Shown piece by piece: positions 1-10,285 of a stretch of DNA of 64,000 bases. The position numbers and the translations under genes were made by a program. The notes beneath the pieces were generated by a model. The model was not told the DNA's origin. It ran no database searches and saw nothing but the letters and a program-made list of their open reading frames with translations. The stretch spans positions 2,245,525 through 2,309,524 of the forward strand of contig LNAC01000346.1 in assembly GCA_002007465.1 (NCBI GenBank), in the 5' to 3' direction. Within the stretch, counting starts at the first letter, position 1. Each line of letters begins with the position of its first letter. The stretch comes from Ailurus styani (lineage: Eukaryota; Chordata; Mammalia; Carnivora; Ailuridae).

Positions 1-1970
1 AAAAAGTGTTCATGGAAAGTAAGAGATTTTTATAGTGGAGAAATGAAAAAGTGATTATTTTACTGGAGTGTTTTATTGAATTGCCAGAAAGATGCCCTTG
101 ATACTTATTTTATTCTAGTAGTCAAATCCACTGAAGTCAAGGTTCTTATTTACAAGCTCATTGCTATTGCTGAGACCAAACGTAAATAATGAAGAGAAAG
201 TACAGGCTATCAGAAAATCCTTGTTCTGTTCTCACAATCCAGTCCTTTGTCACCATTTCTGATTGTGGAAAATGAAGTAATTAATGGCAAAACACTTCTG
301 CAGCCTAAATAATAGGCACTGAAATCCAGAGGAACTTATGACAGAACCAGTTTTCTAAAATCTTGTGCCTTATTTCTATCCGTCATTATGCTGTGTTGAT
401 TTATTTAGGATAAGAGACCAATTTGACTCCCCCCCAAATACATGATCTAATACAAATGATAGGCAATGACCATTGGCAAAATCTACTGTTCCAACTCTTC
501 CAGACACCACCACAAGGTCTAACTTTTGTCTTACACATTTTGAAAGGTTTGTATTAAAAAAACTTCATAAAAAAGACTTGCAACACATTTCATGTGGAAA
601 GTTCTGGTGAAAGCTGGAGCTGGAGTTTAGGTATAGATATATACATGGGGCTGAAATTCTAAGTCTGATTTTCAAAGAAAACATCCTAACAAGTTGACCA
701 TACCCCACTTTAAAAAATTATTTAACAATATTCTTATTAGCTTCAGGTTAAGAACATCATAGAGAATGGGAAAGCCTGACATTCCCTCTTGTTCTTTGTT
801 TCAAATTCTAGCAGTAAATGAAGGGAGTCAATGTATCTTTTATTAGGGAGAAAATAGACAATATTGTCATTAGTGTCCAAAGGAGCTGAAACACACAGAA
901 ATTACCTCATTTAAGAGTAGGAAAAAAGAAAAGCTAAGCCTGGCATATTGTAAGGCTAAACAACTTGAATAGGGCCATATATCAAGAGCATGGTTTAAAC
1001 TGGTGTGACTGAATTCACTTATAAACACCTTGCTGTCTGAGGCTTATTTGTGAACTTAAAATGTGCTGATTGATTTGTAAACCCAATTTCAAATCCAATA
1101 TAGACATGTGCATTATTAGAAGATATTGTCCATTCTGTGTATAATATGTAACACATTCTATGTCTTATGCATAATATATAATATGTATTATATATGGGTG
1201 TTTTAATAATATATAATAGTGTTTATATATATCTGTGTAAGCAATTTTCGTTAAAATTAAAATGTTTGTTTTTCTTATGCTGGTAATAACATGATGTCTA
1301 AAATACAAAGAAAAAATGATTCTTTTTTATCACTATAAGGAAAATCTTAAGCAACTTTTTGATCATCTTTACAAACAAGATGATCATCCCACTTTAAAAA
1401 AAGACAAAAATAATAGTATCTTAAAATTTTTATGTATTATAATATCACACAGGAAAACCTAATACATTTTATAATTTGAATTTAATATTTGCTATATTAA
1501 TAATTCATAGCCAAAGCATTAGCTATTATAAAATTGCAGAAAATTTTCTAATAAATTATGACAGTAGGCCTAATCGAAATGTTGTTTAAAAGAGAAAGCT
1601 AAAAGTTTATTTGTTTCATTTGAATTTATCCTAGTCCATAACTCTTTTTTCTAGGAGATTCTATTATGTAAAATTATTGAGTGAATTGCAGTACTCATTC
1701 AAAAGAAATGAAGATAAAACTCTTCAGGTACAACCTATAGAAATAAGACAATTTAATGTAAACTTTTCTGACATGTAAATTCCATTGAAACAAAATCAAC
1801 TTTTGTATACTAACAAAAATTTTGAATGTGGATGATAAATTTCTATTTCTTGACTTGAGTGGTCTGTACAGGAATTTGTTTTATAACAATTCTTGGGACC
1901 ATGCTCATAAAAAAAAAAGTCCTATCTTTTTTGTGTGTGGTTTTCCCCATTTTAATTTACAACAAACATT
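1..1970. other. AT-rich unique sequence, no gene seen
   Basis: I see no coding region or recognisable repeat here. The sequence is AT-rich, with a TATATAATA-rich tract around 1141-1240. Open frames are short and interrupted. Confidence 0.6.
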
Positions 1971-1986
1971 AAAAAAAAAAACACCC

Positions 1987-2203
1987 GGGCGCCTGGGTGG
2001 CTCAGTGGGTTAAAGCCTCTGCTTTCGGCTCAGGTCATGATCTCAGGGTCCTGGGATCGAGGCCCATATCGGGCTCCCTGCTCGGCGGGGAGCCTGCTTC
2101 CCCCTCTCTCTCTGCCTGTCTCTCTGCCTCCTTGTGATCTCTCTCCCTCTGTGAAATAAATAAATAAAAATCTTTAAAAAAAAAAAAAAAACAAAAAAAA
2201 AAC
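1987..2203 (+). mobile_element. CAN-SINE (tRNA-Lys-derived), young mustelid-like type
   Basis: A complete SINE reads head to tail on the plus strand. It has the tRNA-like head (GCCTGGGTGGCTCAGTGGGT), a box-B-like GGGATCGA-type region, a CT-rich middle, AAATAAATAAA and a long A-rich tail broken by C. A 14-bp TSD of the form A9-CACCC lies at 1973-1986 and 2204-2217. Such elements are mobilised by the L1 machinery. The CG content of the head suggests a fairly recent copy. Confidence 0.93.
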
Positions 2204-2399
2204 AAAAAAAAACACCCAAAACTGAAGTTCAGGAGTGTGAGGTGTAAAAGCAGTCATAGAGTTAAATTCTGAGACCTCGAAATTGATTAACTAAATAATT
2301 CTATTTTTTGGTGATAGGTATAAAAATGATAAAACAACATTTTAAGTATATCTGATACCATATCTATCATGTAGTAAATGGTACTAATTTCCACAGAGC

Positions 2400-2774
2400 T
2401 CCATAGCTCAAATTTGGCTGCAAATTAAAATAATTTGAGGCACTTTTGAAAAAATACTCTTGCTTGAGACTCAGTCCTTTTTTTTTTTTTAAGATTTTAT
2501 TTATTTATTTGTTAGAGAGAGAGGGAGAGAGCACAAGCTGGCAGAGTGGGAGACATAGGCAGAGAGAGAAGCAGGCTGAGCAAGGAGCCCGATGTGGGAC
2601 TTGATCCCAGGACTCTAGAATCATGACCCGAGCTGCAGGCAGCTGCTTAACCAACTGAACCACCCAAGCGTCTTGAGACTCATTCTTTACAAAGTGACTA
2701 AATGATCTGAAGTGGGAGTTTGGTCACATCTCCAAATAATTTTAATGTGTAACCAGGGATTAAGAGTCACTGTC
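2400..2774 (+). mobile_element. MER5-like hAT-Charlie non-autonomous DNA transposon, split by a SINE
   Basis: The left half (about 2400-2476) reads like the MER5 start (CTCAAATTTGGCTGCAAATTA, with the TTTGAGGCACTTTT segment). The right half (about 2672-2774) ends in AATGTGTAACCAGGGATTAAGAGTCACTG, like the complementary MER5 terminus. The two halves are separated by a minus-strand CAN-SINE. Identification is by eye and the subfamily is not resolved. Confidence 0.6.
2477..2671 (-). mobile_element. CAN-SINE inserted in a MER5-like element
   Basis: The plus strand shows T12, AAGATTTTATTTATTTATTT, a GA-rich stretch, GATCCCAGGACTC and GAACCACCCAAGCG, which is a CAN-SINE in reverse. TSD copies CTTGAGACTCAGTC (2463-2476) and CTTGAGACTCATTC (2672-2685) differ by one base, so the copy is not very recent. 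Confidence 0.92.
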
Positions 2775-4295
2775 CTAGCAGGTGTTAGAAATCTACTTTC
2801 AATGCGTGTATACGAAAATATCTCCTAGACCACATATACTCAAACAGCTATTTTCATAATATTCATTTTTCCTCACCTTATGATTTCATAGTTTCTTTTT
2901 CTAAAAAAATATAACTACAGTATGGCAGGAAAGTAAACAAAGAAACTAAGGAAATACAAAAGTTTTAGCAAAGAAAAGAAATGGGATGTAATTCATAAGT
3001 AGAGTGATTAAAAATAAATTTATATATTTATATAAGTACTTAATACATGTTAAATTATTTAGTAAATATAAAAGTACTCCAAATAATTTTGACTGCTCTT
3101 TTGTTGCTATAGTCATGTTCATAAAACTATTCATATCACACATATCAACATATTTTTCCTCCACTGTATGGACAGATTTAAAAAAATGTAAATAATTCCA
3201 TCAAAGTAGCCTATTAAATATAGATTAAAAATCTGAAAAATTCTCTCTTAAAATATCCTCCTAAAAGTACATGTGAATATATCTTTAGAAGATGGGGTAA
3301 CTATCTTCATAAGATTTATGAAAGCAGTTATCCATGGATGAAAATCTTAATGTAAAAGTGATATGGGAAATACTTCTTTTGTCATGGAAATCCTGTCCCT
3401 TCCTATCTCCACAGTCCTCCCATAAAACAAACAAACAAATTCCATCGATTTTAAAAACCATGGCAGTGGATAAATTTCAGGCAGGAGGAGAGCCTAATCC
3501 TCTGTATTAATTGGACACTCTTAGTTGTTCTAATGCTCTTGTCTTCAGGTCTCTCTATCTGAGCACATAAAGCAAGAGGTGACGAGTCAATTAGTCTTTG
3601 CTCTCAAGAGAACTTGCTTCAGCCATGCACACAATGAAAGGATTCTATTAACTTAATTCTATCTGCAATTTTGTACATGACCCAAATCACTTCAGAGTAA
3701 ATTATGATTAGTTGTCTGAACCCATGAAAGAACAAGGACGAGAATCAGACTGAAGGCCCACAGGGGGATGGGGGAGCTGGAGGGAATGTGTGTGCACCTG
3801 CCCAACGGTGCCCTGCTTAGTCAACTGCACCTCCATGGGGCACTGGAAAGAAGGCTGCGAGATCACCAGGAGCTGTTTACACAACTGGAACCATTCCATC
3901 TCAGCTCAAGTGAAGCAAACAACAGTGAAAGGGTTCTCTATTCCAATCATCCAGCAGAAACAATGTGAAGTGGACATCTTGGGAAGTAAATCACCAGGAA
4001 CACGAAGGCATCAGGGACAGGAGAAATTAAAAAAAAATAAAAAGGTAGTGTAATTAAGCAGTTTTTAGTAAGTTTATCTCCAGGGTTCACTGAGGGATCT
4101 ATTACTCTCTCTGTGTTAGAGCAAGGCAAGTGATGGGATAGTAAAGTGCTATGCACAAGAAAGTGAGAAAAAAATCATATACGAGTTAAAACAAGGTAAA
4201 ATCTTTTTCTTTTCTCATTACGTGGTTCATTGAACAGATTCTTTAATTATTCTCAGGGCTTTTTGTAGCCATGTGTATCTAAAATTCCCCTGAAA
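2775..4295. other. Unique sequence, no supported gene
   Basis: No recognisable gene or repeat is seen. The segment 3765-4050 is less AT-rich and has an 87-codon plus-strand frame (3790-4053) with a CCHC-knuckle-like spacing. That is discussed as a weak lead only. The rest is AT-rich DNA with frequent stops. Confidence 0.5.
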
Positions 4296-4307
4296 CACTG
4301 AAGCTCC

Positions 4308-4521
4308 TTTAAAAAAATGTTTATTTATTTGAGAGAAAGTGAGAGAGAGGCTGGGCGGGGTTGTGGTGGGCTGGGGAAGAGGGAGAGAGAATCCAAGCTG
4401 ACTCCACACTGAACACTGAGCCTGTCGCCGGGCTCATGCCATGAGCCTGAGATCATGACCTGAGCCGAAAACAAGAGTCAGATGCTTAACCTTAACTGTG
4501 TCACACAGGTGCCCCTTCAAA
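4308..4521 (-). mobile_element. CAN-SINE, older subfamily
   Basis: The plus strand shows a T-rich start (TTTAAAAAAATGTTTATTTATTTGAGAG), a GA-rich block and GAGATCATGACCTGAGCCGAAA near 4448. A degraded head end GTGTCACACAGGTGCCCC follows. Imperfect TSDs with core AGAAGCTCC/TGAAGCTCC lie near 4296-4307 and 4522-4533. Divergence marks it as older than the mustelid-type copies. Confidence 0.88.
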
Positions 4522-4879
4522 TACAGAAGCTCCCTAACCTGTATTTCCTACAAACAACTTGACATTAAACCTGGCATGGGTATCATTTCTAAATAAAAAT
4601 TTAGTTAAAATGAAGATATTGGATTTTTCCCCAATTTTCATAACTTTAAAATTCATGATATTATTCTCCTTTGGATCTTTATAATTCTTATTATAAGCAT
4701 ATATTTTGTTATTGATGTTCTTTTTTTAACATTGGGTTGAGAATAATTGAAAGCTTTCATGTTGGAGGTTATCTGTTTTGGTAGAACTGTATGCTCATGA
4801 ACAGAAAACAAAGGCAAACAAATGCTACATTAAACATCAAACCTTAGATCCATGACAATTTTAAAAATGGAAATAGTTA

Positions 4880-5145
4880 CAGTTGACTATGTCCATCCAG
4901 GTACTCTGCTAAATATTTTATATGCATTATCTCATTTAAATATTACGACATCATGAAGTAAATATACAAATGTAAACAAACACAATATACTATCCCTCCT
5001 AATTAGGCAGGTGAAAAGTATGGCTTTGGTAATAAGAAATAGTAACATCTTTGCCTGAGGTTATACCAGAGTGTTGGACTGGAGATTTGAAACTAGTGTT
5101 TTGAAATTCAGAATTCAGTCTCTTAATCATGACTCTATATTGCCA
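4880..5145 (+). mobile_element. MIR (ancient tRNA-derived SINE)
   Basis: The stretch follows the MIR order: a GTACTCTGCTAAATATTTTATATGCATTATCTCATTT segment, a degraded core, CCTGAGGTTATACCAGAG, and a tail with CAGTCTCTTAATCATGACTCT. It is strongly diverged and has no visible TSD, as expected for MIR. Confidence 0.7.
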
Positions 5146-5336
5146 ATTCTATACAGTTTTGGATATGCTTCCTAATTTGTAGAATAAATGTGATTAAACT
5201 GTAAAAGGAAAAATTTAGGGAAAAAATGTATCACCAAAAGAGGCTAGACGTGGAAGATAAGGACATATTATAAGGCCAAATGCCTGATAATGCAAAATTA
5301 TAATATAAAATATCCTAGTGAGGAAAAGGAGACTCT

Positions 5337-5523
5337 GGGGCACCTGGGTGGCTCAGTTGGTTAAGTGTCCAACTCTTGATTTCAACTCAGGTACTGGAGC
5401 CCATGGTGGGCTCTGTGCTCAGCGTGGACCCTGCTTGGACCCAGCATGGAACCTCTGCCTCTGCTCCTCCCCCTCCTCTGTCTCTCTCTCTCTCTCAGAT
5501 AAATACAAAAATCTTTAAAAAAA
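5337..5523 (+). mobile_element. CAN-SINE with perfect 14-bp TSD
   Basis: The head GGGGCACCTGGGTGGCTCAGT is followed by a CAN-SINE body, a (TC)n run, AGATAAATACAAAAATCTTTAAAAAAA and no further tail. The TSD GAAAAGGAGACTCT is identical at 5323-5336 and 5524-5537. The short open frames on both strands here are SINE shadows. Confidence 0.95.
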
Positions 5524-5639
5524 GAAAAGGAGACTCTCCAGTTAAGAACCTCTCTAAAATCCTCATTTAAAAACATGTAAACCTATAACTGTGTGAGTGT
5601 ATCAGCTATTACTATATTTTCAGATTATATTGGAGAGGC

Positions 5640-5887
5640 AACAAAACTTAGTGGTCAAAACTTTAGGTTTTGGAGTCAGACTGCCTGGGTTCAAAATCCG
5701 TGTCTTTCCCCATTAGTTTTGTCATTGTGAATAAATTAACCATTTAGGTCTTGATTTCTTCATTAGTAAACAAAGGGAAAGAATTACGACCTACTTCTTG
5801 AGTTGTGAGAATTGAAGACCTCAATTCTCATAAAGCATTTATGACATTTCTGGCATATACTAAGCGCTACATAAGCATTAGCCATTT
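5640..5887 (-). mobile_element. MIR, antisense
   Basis: Reading the plus strand, TTTTGGAGTCAGACTGCCTGGGTTCAAA, ACCATTTAGGTCTTGATTTCTTC, a TTGTGAGAATTGAAGA-like segment, and GGCATATACTAAGCGCTACATAAGCATTAGC occur in the order expected of a reverse MIR. No TSD is visible. Confidence 0.85.
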
Positions 5888-5907
5888 TCTTATTTAGCTT
5901 TTGGGAA

Positions 5908-6009
5908 GTTCCTTCCTCCCTTTCTCCCTCCCTCTATTTCTCCCTCCCTCCTCCCTTCCTCCCTTCTTGCTTTGCTTCCTGCTTTCTTTCCTTCCCTCCC
6001 TCCTTCCTA
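5908..6009. repeat. Pyrimidine-rich (CCTTC/CCCTCCTT) low-complexity tract
   Basis: About 100 bases are almost wholly C and T on the plus strand, in irregular CCTT, CCCT and CTTT units. Such tracts are length-variable and carry no coding signal. Confidence 0.9.
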
Positions 6010-6011
6010 GC

Positions 6012-9000
6012 TTTATTCCTTTCACGAGTTCACATAGAATACCATGAGGGTAGAGCAATGAGGTGCTCTGAATGAATGCAATATGGTTAATGTGAACCCA
6101 GGCATTGTCTTGATTGCCTCAGGATACCTACATAGTGTTTTGTCTCTTTAATATTTAGAGAGTTTCTAGCTGGTTTGAATACTCTGATTCTAACAGTAAT
6201 GATACAGTATTAACTTTGTCGAGCAGCTAATTAAGATGGAACTCAGCTATGGTAATGATGTAAGCTCATGACCTAGAGAGAAGAGTAAGCTAATTTTATT
6301 GATGCTCAAAAATAGCTGAAGTGAGCAAGCATGGGGTACCAGTATGGGAGACTTGAGATAAAATATAATCATAATTATCAGTGCCACATTCCTTTTTCTC
6401 AAACCAGCTAATATTCTTGAGAAATGAATTGAGTTCTTAAAATACAATAATGCAATTTTTTGGTGTGTAAACACTAGGCAGTTTATCTACCCCCAGGATG
6501 AGGGAAGCACATTTGGAAACTGTGAAACACTGAAACACTGGTGTGATTAACAAGAAAACACAGCAACAAAAGTCTCACGTAGGCATACAGCAAGCAGTGA
6601 CCCAGAACAAACACCTCATGCTGATGATCAGGTTTTCAGGTATTTCCACAGGCAGTCCCAGTAAATTCAGAAGAGTGAAACTATGCAGAGACAGACCATA
6701 AATCCCTGCATGTGGCATTCAGTCATTTAATTCCCTGTGCTTGTCAGACTGTTTTACCAGATTTTCCTTCCTTATTAGGGGAAGCTGTAAGTGATACATT
6801 TCTGAAAAATACGTCACTTGTTTGAGATGTGCAAAGGTAATCTGTGATACCCTTCCACCCCAAGAGAAAGCATGTTTTTTAAATATATGGAAACAGAGAT
6901 TTCCAGTTGTGTATGAAACTTTTCACCCAGGCATTGACCTTTCTCCCCCTCTTAGTCCTCTCCCGTATATACAGAAATAACATCATAAAGATTCTTTTTA
7001 ATGTCAGACCTATACCCTATGATTGTTTTAATAACTTATTCTGCAAAGCAGGCTTTTCAGTATCATATAGCAGCCATCTATGAAACAGTACAAGGAAGGA
7101 TATTAGGAAATCTTAGCATAACATAGATTGTTGCCAAATTGTCAGCTGTTGCCAGATGAATAGTGAGACCAAGACATATTTTTACCCCCTGGGCTAACCA
7201 TTTCAGATGATACATCTGTATACAGTTGTCCAGTTAATATTAGTATAAATCCTCACTGTTCACATAAATAATACAACTTGTAAAACTGAGGGTGCAGTGA
7301 TGATTTTCCTCTGGAATGTAATGTGAGGATTATAAGCAAGACAGTTACCCCTGTGGATCAATCACAAGGGCCTAAGCTAGTCCAGGGGGCTGTTGAAAGC
7401 ATTGCTAATTCTTCATGCCTCAAGTATGTAATCACATCCTAGGGGCTTGAGTTACATACTGATAACAATTGCTTCTCTTCTAGAAGACAAACCACACCAA
7501 CCATAGAAGAAGAGAATTAAAATACCTCTCCGTAAATTTCACGTGGACACGCACAACAATGTTTGGATTGAGGGATGTCATCTGCTGCCATTGTCAATGG
7601 TCTCCTCATCCCCAGACAACTGCTAGCCTTGCACCCCAGAGGCCTTTTAACTTTAAATTTATGATTTCACACTTGAGGCAAGTCTGTTGTCATTTAAAAA
7701 GACAAATGCAGATTCCAGAGAATTAATTTCCCTTTAAATACAACTGAAGAGTCACCTCGTGATCTTTTGTGGTCTTTTAAAGAAGATCTCCCAAGATTAG
7801 CAGAAAATTTCAAGTAAATGGGACAGTAGGATACATTAAAAAATCCAGCCTTTTGTGAAATGAATTAAATGCAGAACATACAGTTTTATAAATTATATTT
7901 TGTAATGCCTATTTGCAAATGCCACTGTGTGATATTTTCATTCATGTACACTTCTTTATAAACAAAATTGAGAGCCTAGTCCTCATTACGAAATTGAAGT
8001 GAATATGTAAGTCTATTATCAGAGTAATAGTTAAGTAGTTTAGGAAACTGTAGTTTGTTTCTGGATGATTTCTGTACTTGTCTCAGTTTTTTTTCTTTTT
8101 ATTGAAAATTCATGTATAACCATTTATTATAAAAAATCAGCTGTCTGGGATAAAATAATACATAATAAAGACAAATGTTCTAGTAAAGTACATATGACTT
8201 TGTAAACCTATTTAAAACTTGAATACTAGTGGGACCAAAACAAAACAATATATTTAATAAGAGTTTCTGAATAGCTTTCTCTATTTAAGGAAACTTCATT
8301 AAACTATTCTATCATTATTATATTTGAGCATGTTTTTTAGAGATTCCATACTGTATTTTAAGCTTAGAAAGAAAGAAGAATGTTTCCGTTTAGTAGTCAC
8401 ATTTTGAAATCATGGGGGTTGGGAATTCTAATCTCATCCCTCTTTTAAAAGTCTCCCTTTTTGTTATTGTTTACCTCAGTTTCTACATCAGTACTCTGTT
8501 AAAAAGGATTAATAATTTAACTTGCTATTTTCAGGGTATTCCCTTGTGAGTTAAGGAAACATTTTAAATACAGAATTTCCTTATAATAATCTATGCACTA
8601 TCCTTGCACTAATAACCAACACACCAAAAAATAGTGAGATCCATGAAGAACAATTCTTATTTGAACTGTCACGCTACAATAAATGTGATAACAATCTTCA
8701 AGTCATTGAATGTGTGCAGATACATTAGCACTTAAAAGGGCTAAGGAGAGAATGAAACTCTTTTTCCAGACGGACATTGTTTTTATTTACTGCTCCTTTC
8801 TTCTCAGTTCCTTTAACCCCTCTAATGTCATCACTGGCCATGGGACCTACTTTCCTATTTTTCACTTTGCTCTAAGATTGGTGGAGGAGTCCTATAGCCA
8901 AAGTTGAGGGGGAAGTAGGGAAAGGGCTCCATAAGGTGCCTGCCATTGTCCCAGAATCAGGTGTATCCTCAGCTCTGAGTCTCTTGTGTCCTCACTACCC

Positions 9001-9110
9001 TGCCCGCTCCGCCTTTCCTGATTTTGCACATCAAGACTTCTGATAAAGTGAATTTGTATATAGGGATCTGTGAAATGGAGGCTGGTTCATGTCACAGAAG
9101 TAAACCTGCA
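6012..9110. other. Unique sequence, no gene seen
   Basis: No open frame above about 75 codons and no repeat family I can name. The segment 6480-7800 is somewhat less AT-rich than its flanks. Conservation in other carnivores cannot be judged from one sequence. Confidence 0.5.
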
Positions 9111-9123
9111 CTTATGGGAAACA

Positions 9124-9960
9124 CCTGTCAGGGAATCCAAACATACACCAGTCACAATCCTCCACCTCAGCTTTAGCTAGTTTACCTTTCACTAGATAAT
9201 AGGACTTGTTGGCTTTATTAGGAAATCCTGACCTCCTAGCCCATCATGCTCTGTTTCCATGGTGCCTCTTCAACTATAAAACTCTCTTTCACCCACCATC
9301 CTTTGCATCTCACTGTTTGTGAAGTATTATGTTTTCTTACTTCATGGACAGTTTTTTCTTGAAAGAAGGACAACAAGCTTGTTATCAAATTGTTTTCCTT
9401 TTGCCATCTGAAAGTTTTGGAAGTGAGATGGAACCCAAAAGGAGCTGCTGAAATTTGGGGGACTGCTCGTAAACACAGATGCAGGTAAAGAGAGACTCTT
9501 CGGTTTGCTGTCCCTTCGGCTGCTCTCAAGGATCTCCGGTAAGCTTCTCCCGGGTTGAGCTCCGCTTATTTTGTGTTCTGAGTTCCTCAAGTTTGTCCTA
9601 ATCCTTTTCGGTGGAAAATTGGGGTGTGGGAGACTAAAATTTTCACATTGAGTCTTAGTGGGTTACAGCATTTGGGTTTGTGGCCAACCTCGTTCACAAG
9701 GTAAGTGCCTTTGGGAGGTCCTGACAGGTCTCACGAGTTTAGTGTATAGACAGCCAGAAACTGTAAATCTGGTGGAATTATGGAGGATTATTTCGATAAG
9801 GGAAAATAATGGGTAGCCCTCAATCTAAAAAGCCCTCATCTAAAAGGTGGCAGTTATTAGGGGACTCATGAAAAACCTGAAGTTCACAGCATAAACCGCT
9901 GGGAGACTTGGGAAAATAAATTAAGACCAGAAGTTCAAACTGTTTTGATCACTGGCACAT
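9124..9960 (+). mobile_element. Possible 5' end of a decayed class I endogenous retrovirus (LTR, leader, gag start)
   Basis: This block is richer in CpG than its surroundings. In order it shows a possible LTR start (TGTCAGGGAATCC at 9129) and a TATA-like CTATAAAACTC near 9275. A TTTGGGGGACTGCTCGT segment near 9457 is reminiscent of a tRNA-Pro-type primer site. A leader with CTCCGGTAAGC and CCCGGGTTGAGCTCCGC follows, then an ATG at 9809 in good context. That ATG opens a 20-codon frame starting Met-Gly, which would fit a myristoylated Gag start, and it ends at a TGA at 9869. Each element is weak alone; the ordered set makes a retroviral remnant plausible. A unique promoter-like region is the alternative. 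The fragment is broken and non-functional as seen. Confidence 0.4.
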
Positions 9961-9997
9961 AAAAATCTAAGTAGGCACAAGTCAGACTATTAAAAGC

Positions 9998-10285
9998 CAT
10001 TAGATGACATACAGATGGCTACAAAGTATATGAGTAGGTGTTCAACATCACTAATCATCAAGGAAATGCGAATCAAAATCACAATGAAAAATCCTTCCAC
10101 ACTCTAAAAGTATTATCGAAAAAACAAAAATAATCAGTGTTGGCGAGGATGTGGAAAAAAGGGAATTCTCTTGCACTGTGGGTGGCAATGTTAACTGGTG
10201 CAGCCACTATGGAAAAGAGTATGGAATTTTCTCAAAAAAATTAAAACTAGAAATACCATAGGATCCAGCAATTCCTAAAATAATT
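9998..10285 (+). pseudogene. L1 ORF2 C-terminal fragment
   Basis: The plus strand matches the sense strand of the 3' part of L1 ORF2. It has GTTCAACATCACTAATCATCAAGGAAATG, a GTGTTGGCGAGGATGTGG segment, TTGCACTGTGGGTGGCAATG, TGGTGCAGCCACTATGGAAAAGAGTATGG, and ATAGGATCCAGCAATTCCTA. This corresponds to the cysteine-rich end of the reverse transcriptase protein. Stops and small indels break the frame. No 3' UTR or A-tail follows, so it is an internal relic. Confidence 0.85.

Noticed and set aside
1987..2203. Functional tRNA gene in the SINE head
   Set aside because: The tRNA-like head belongs to a CAN-SINE with tail and TSD; it does not keep a full cloverleaf.
9342..9590. Overlapping minus-strand frames of 82-97 codons
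   Set aside because: They run antisense to the CpG-richer retrovirus-like block and show no motif; openness reflects base composition.
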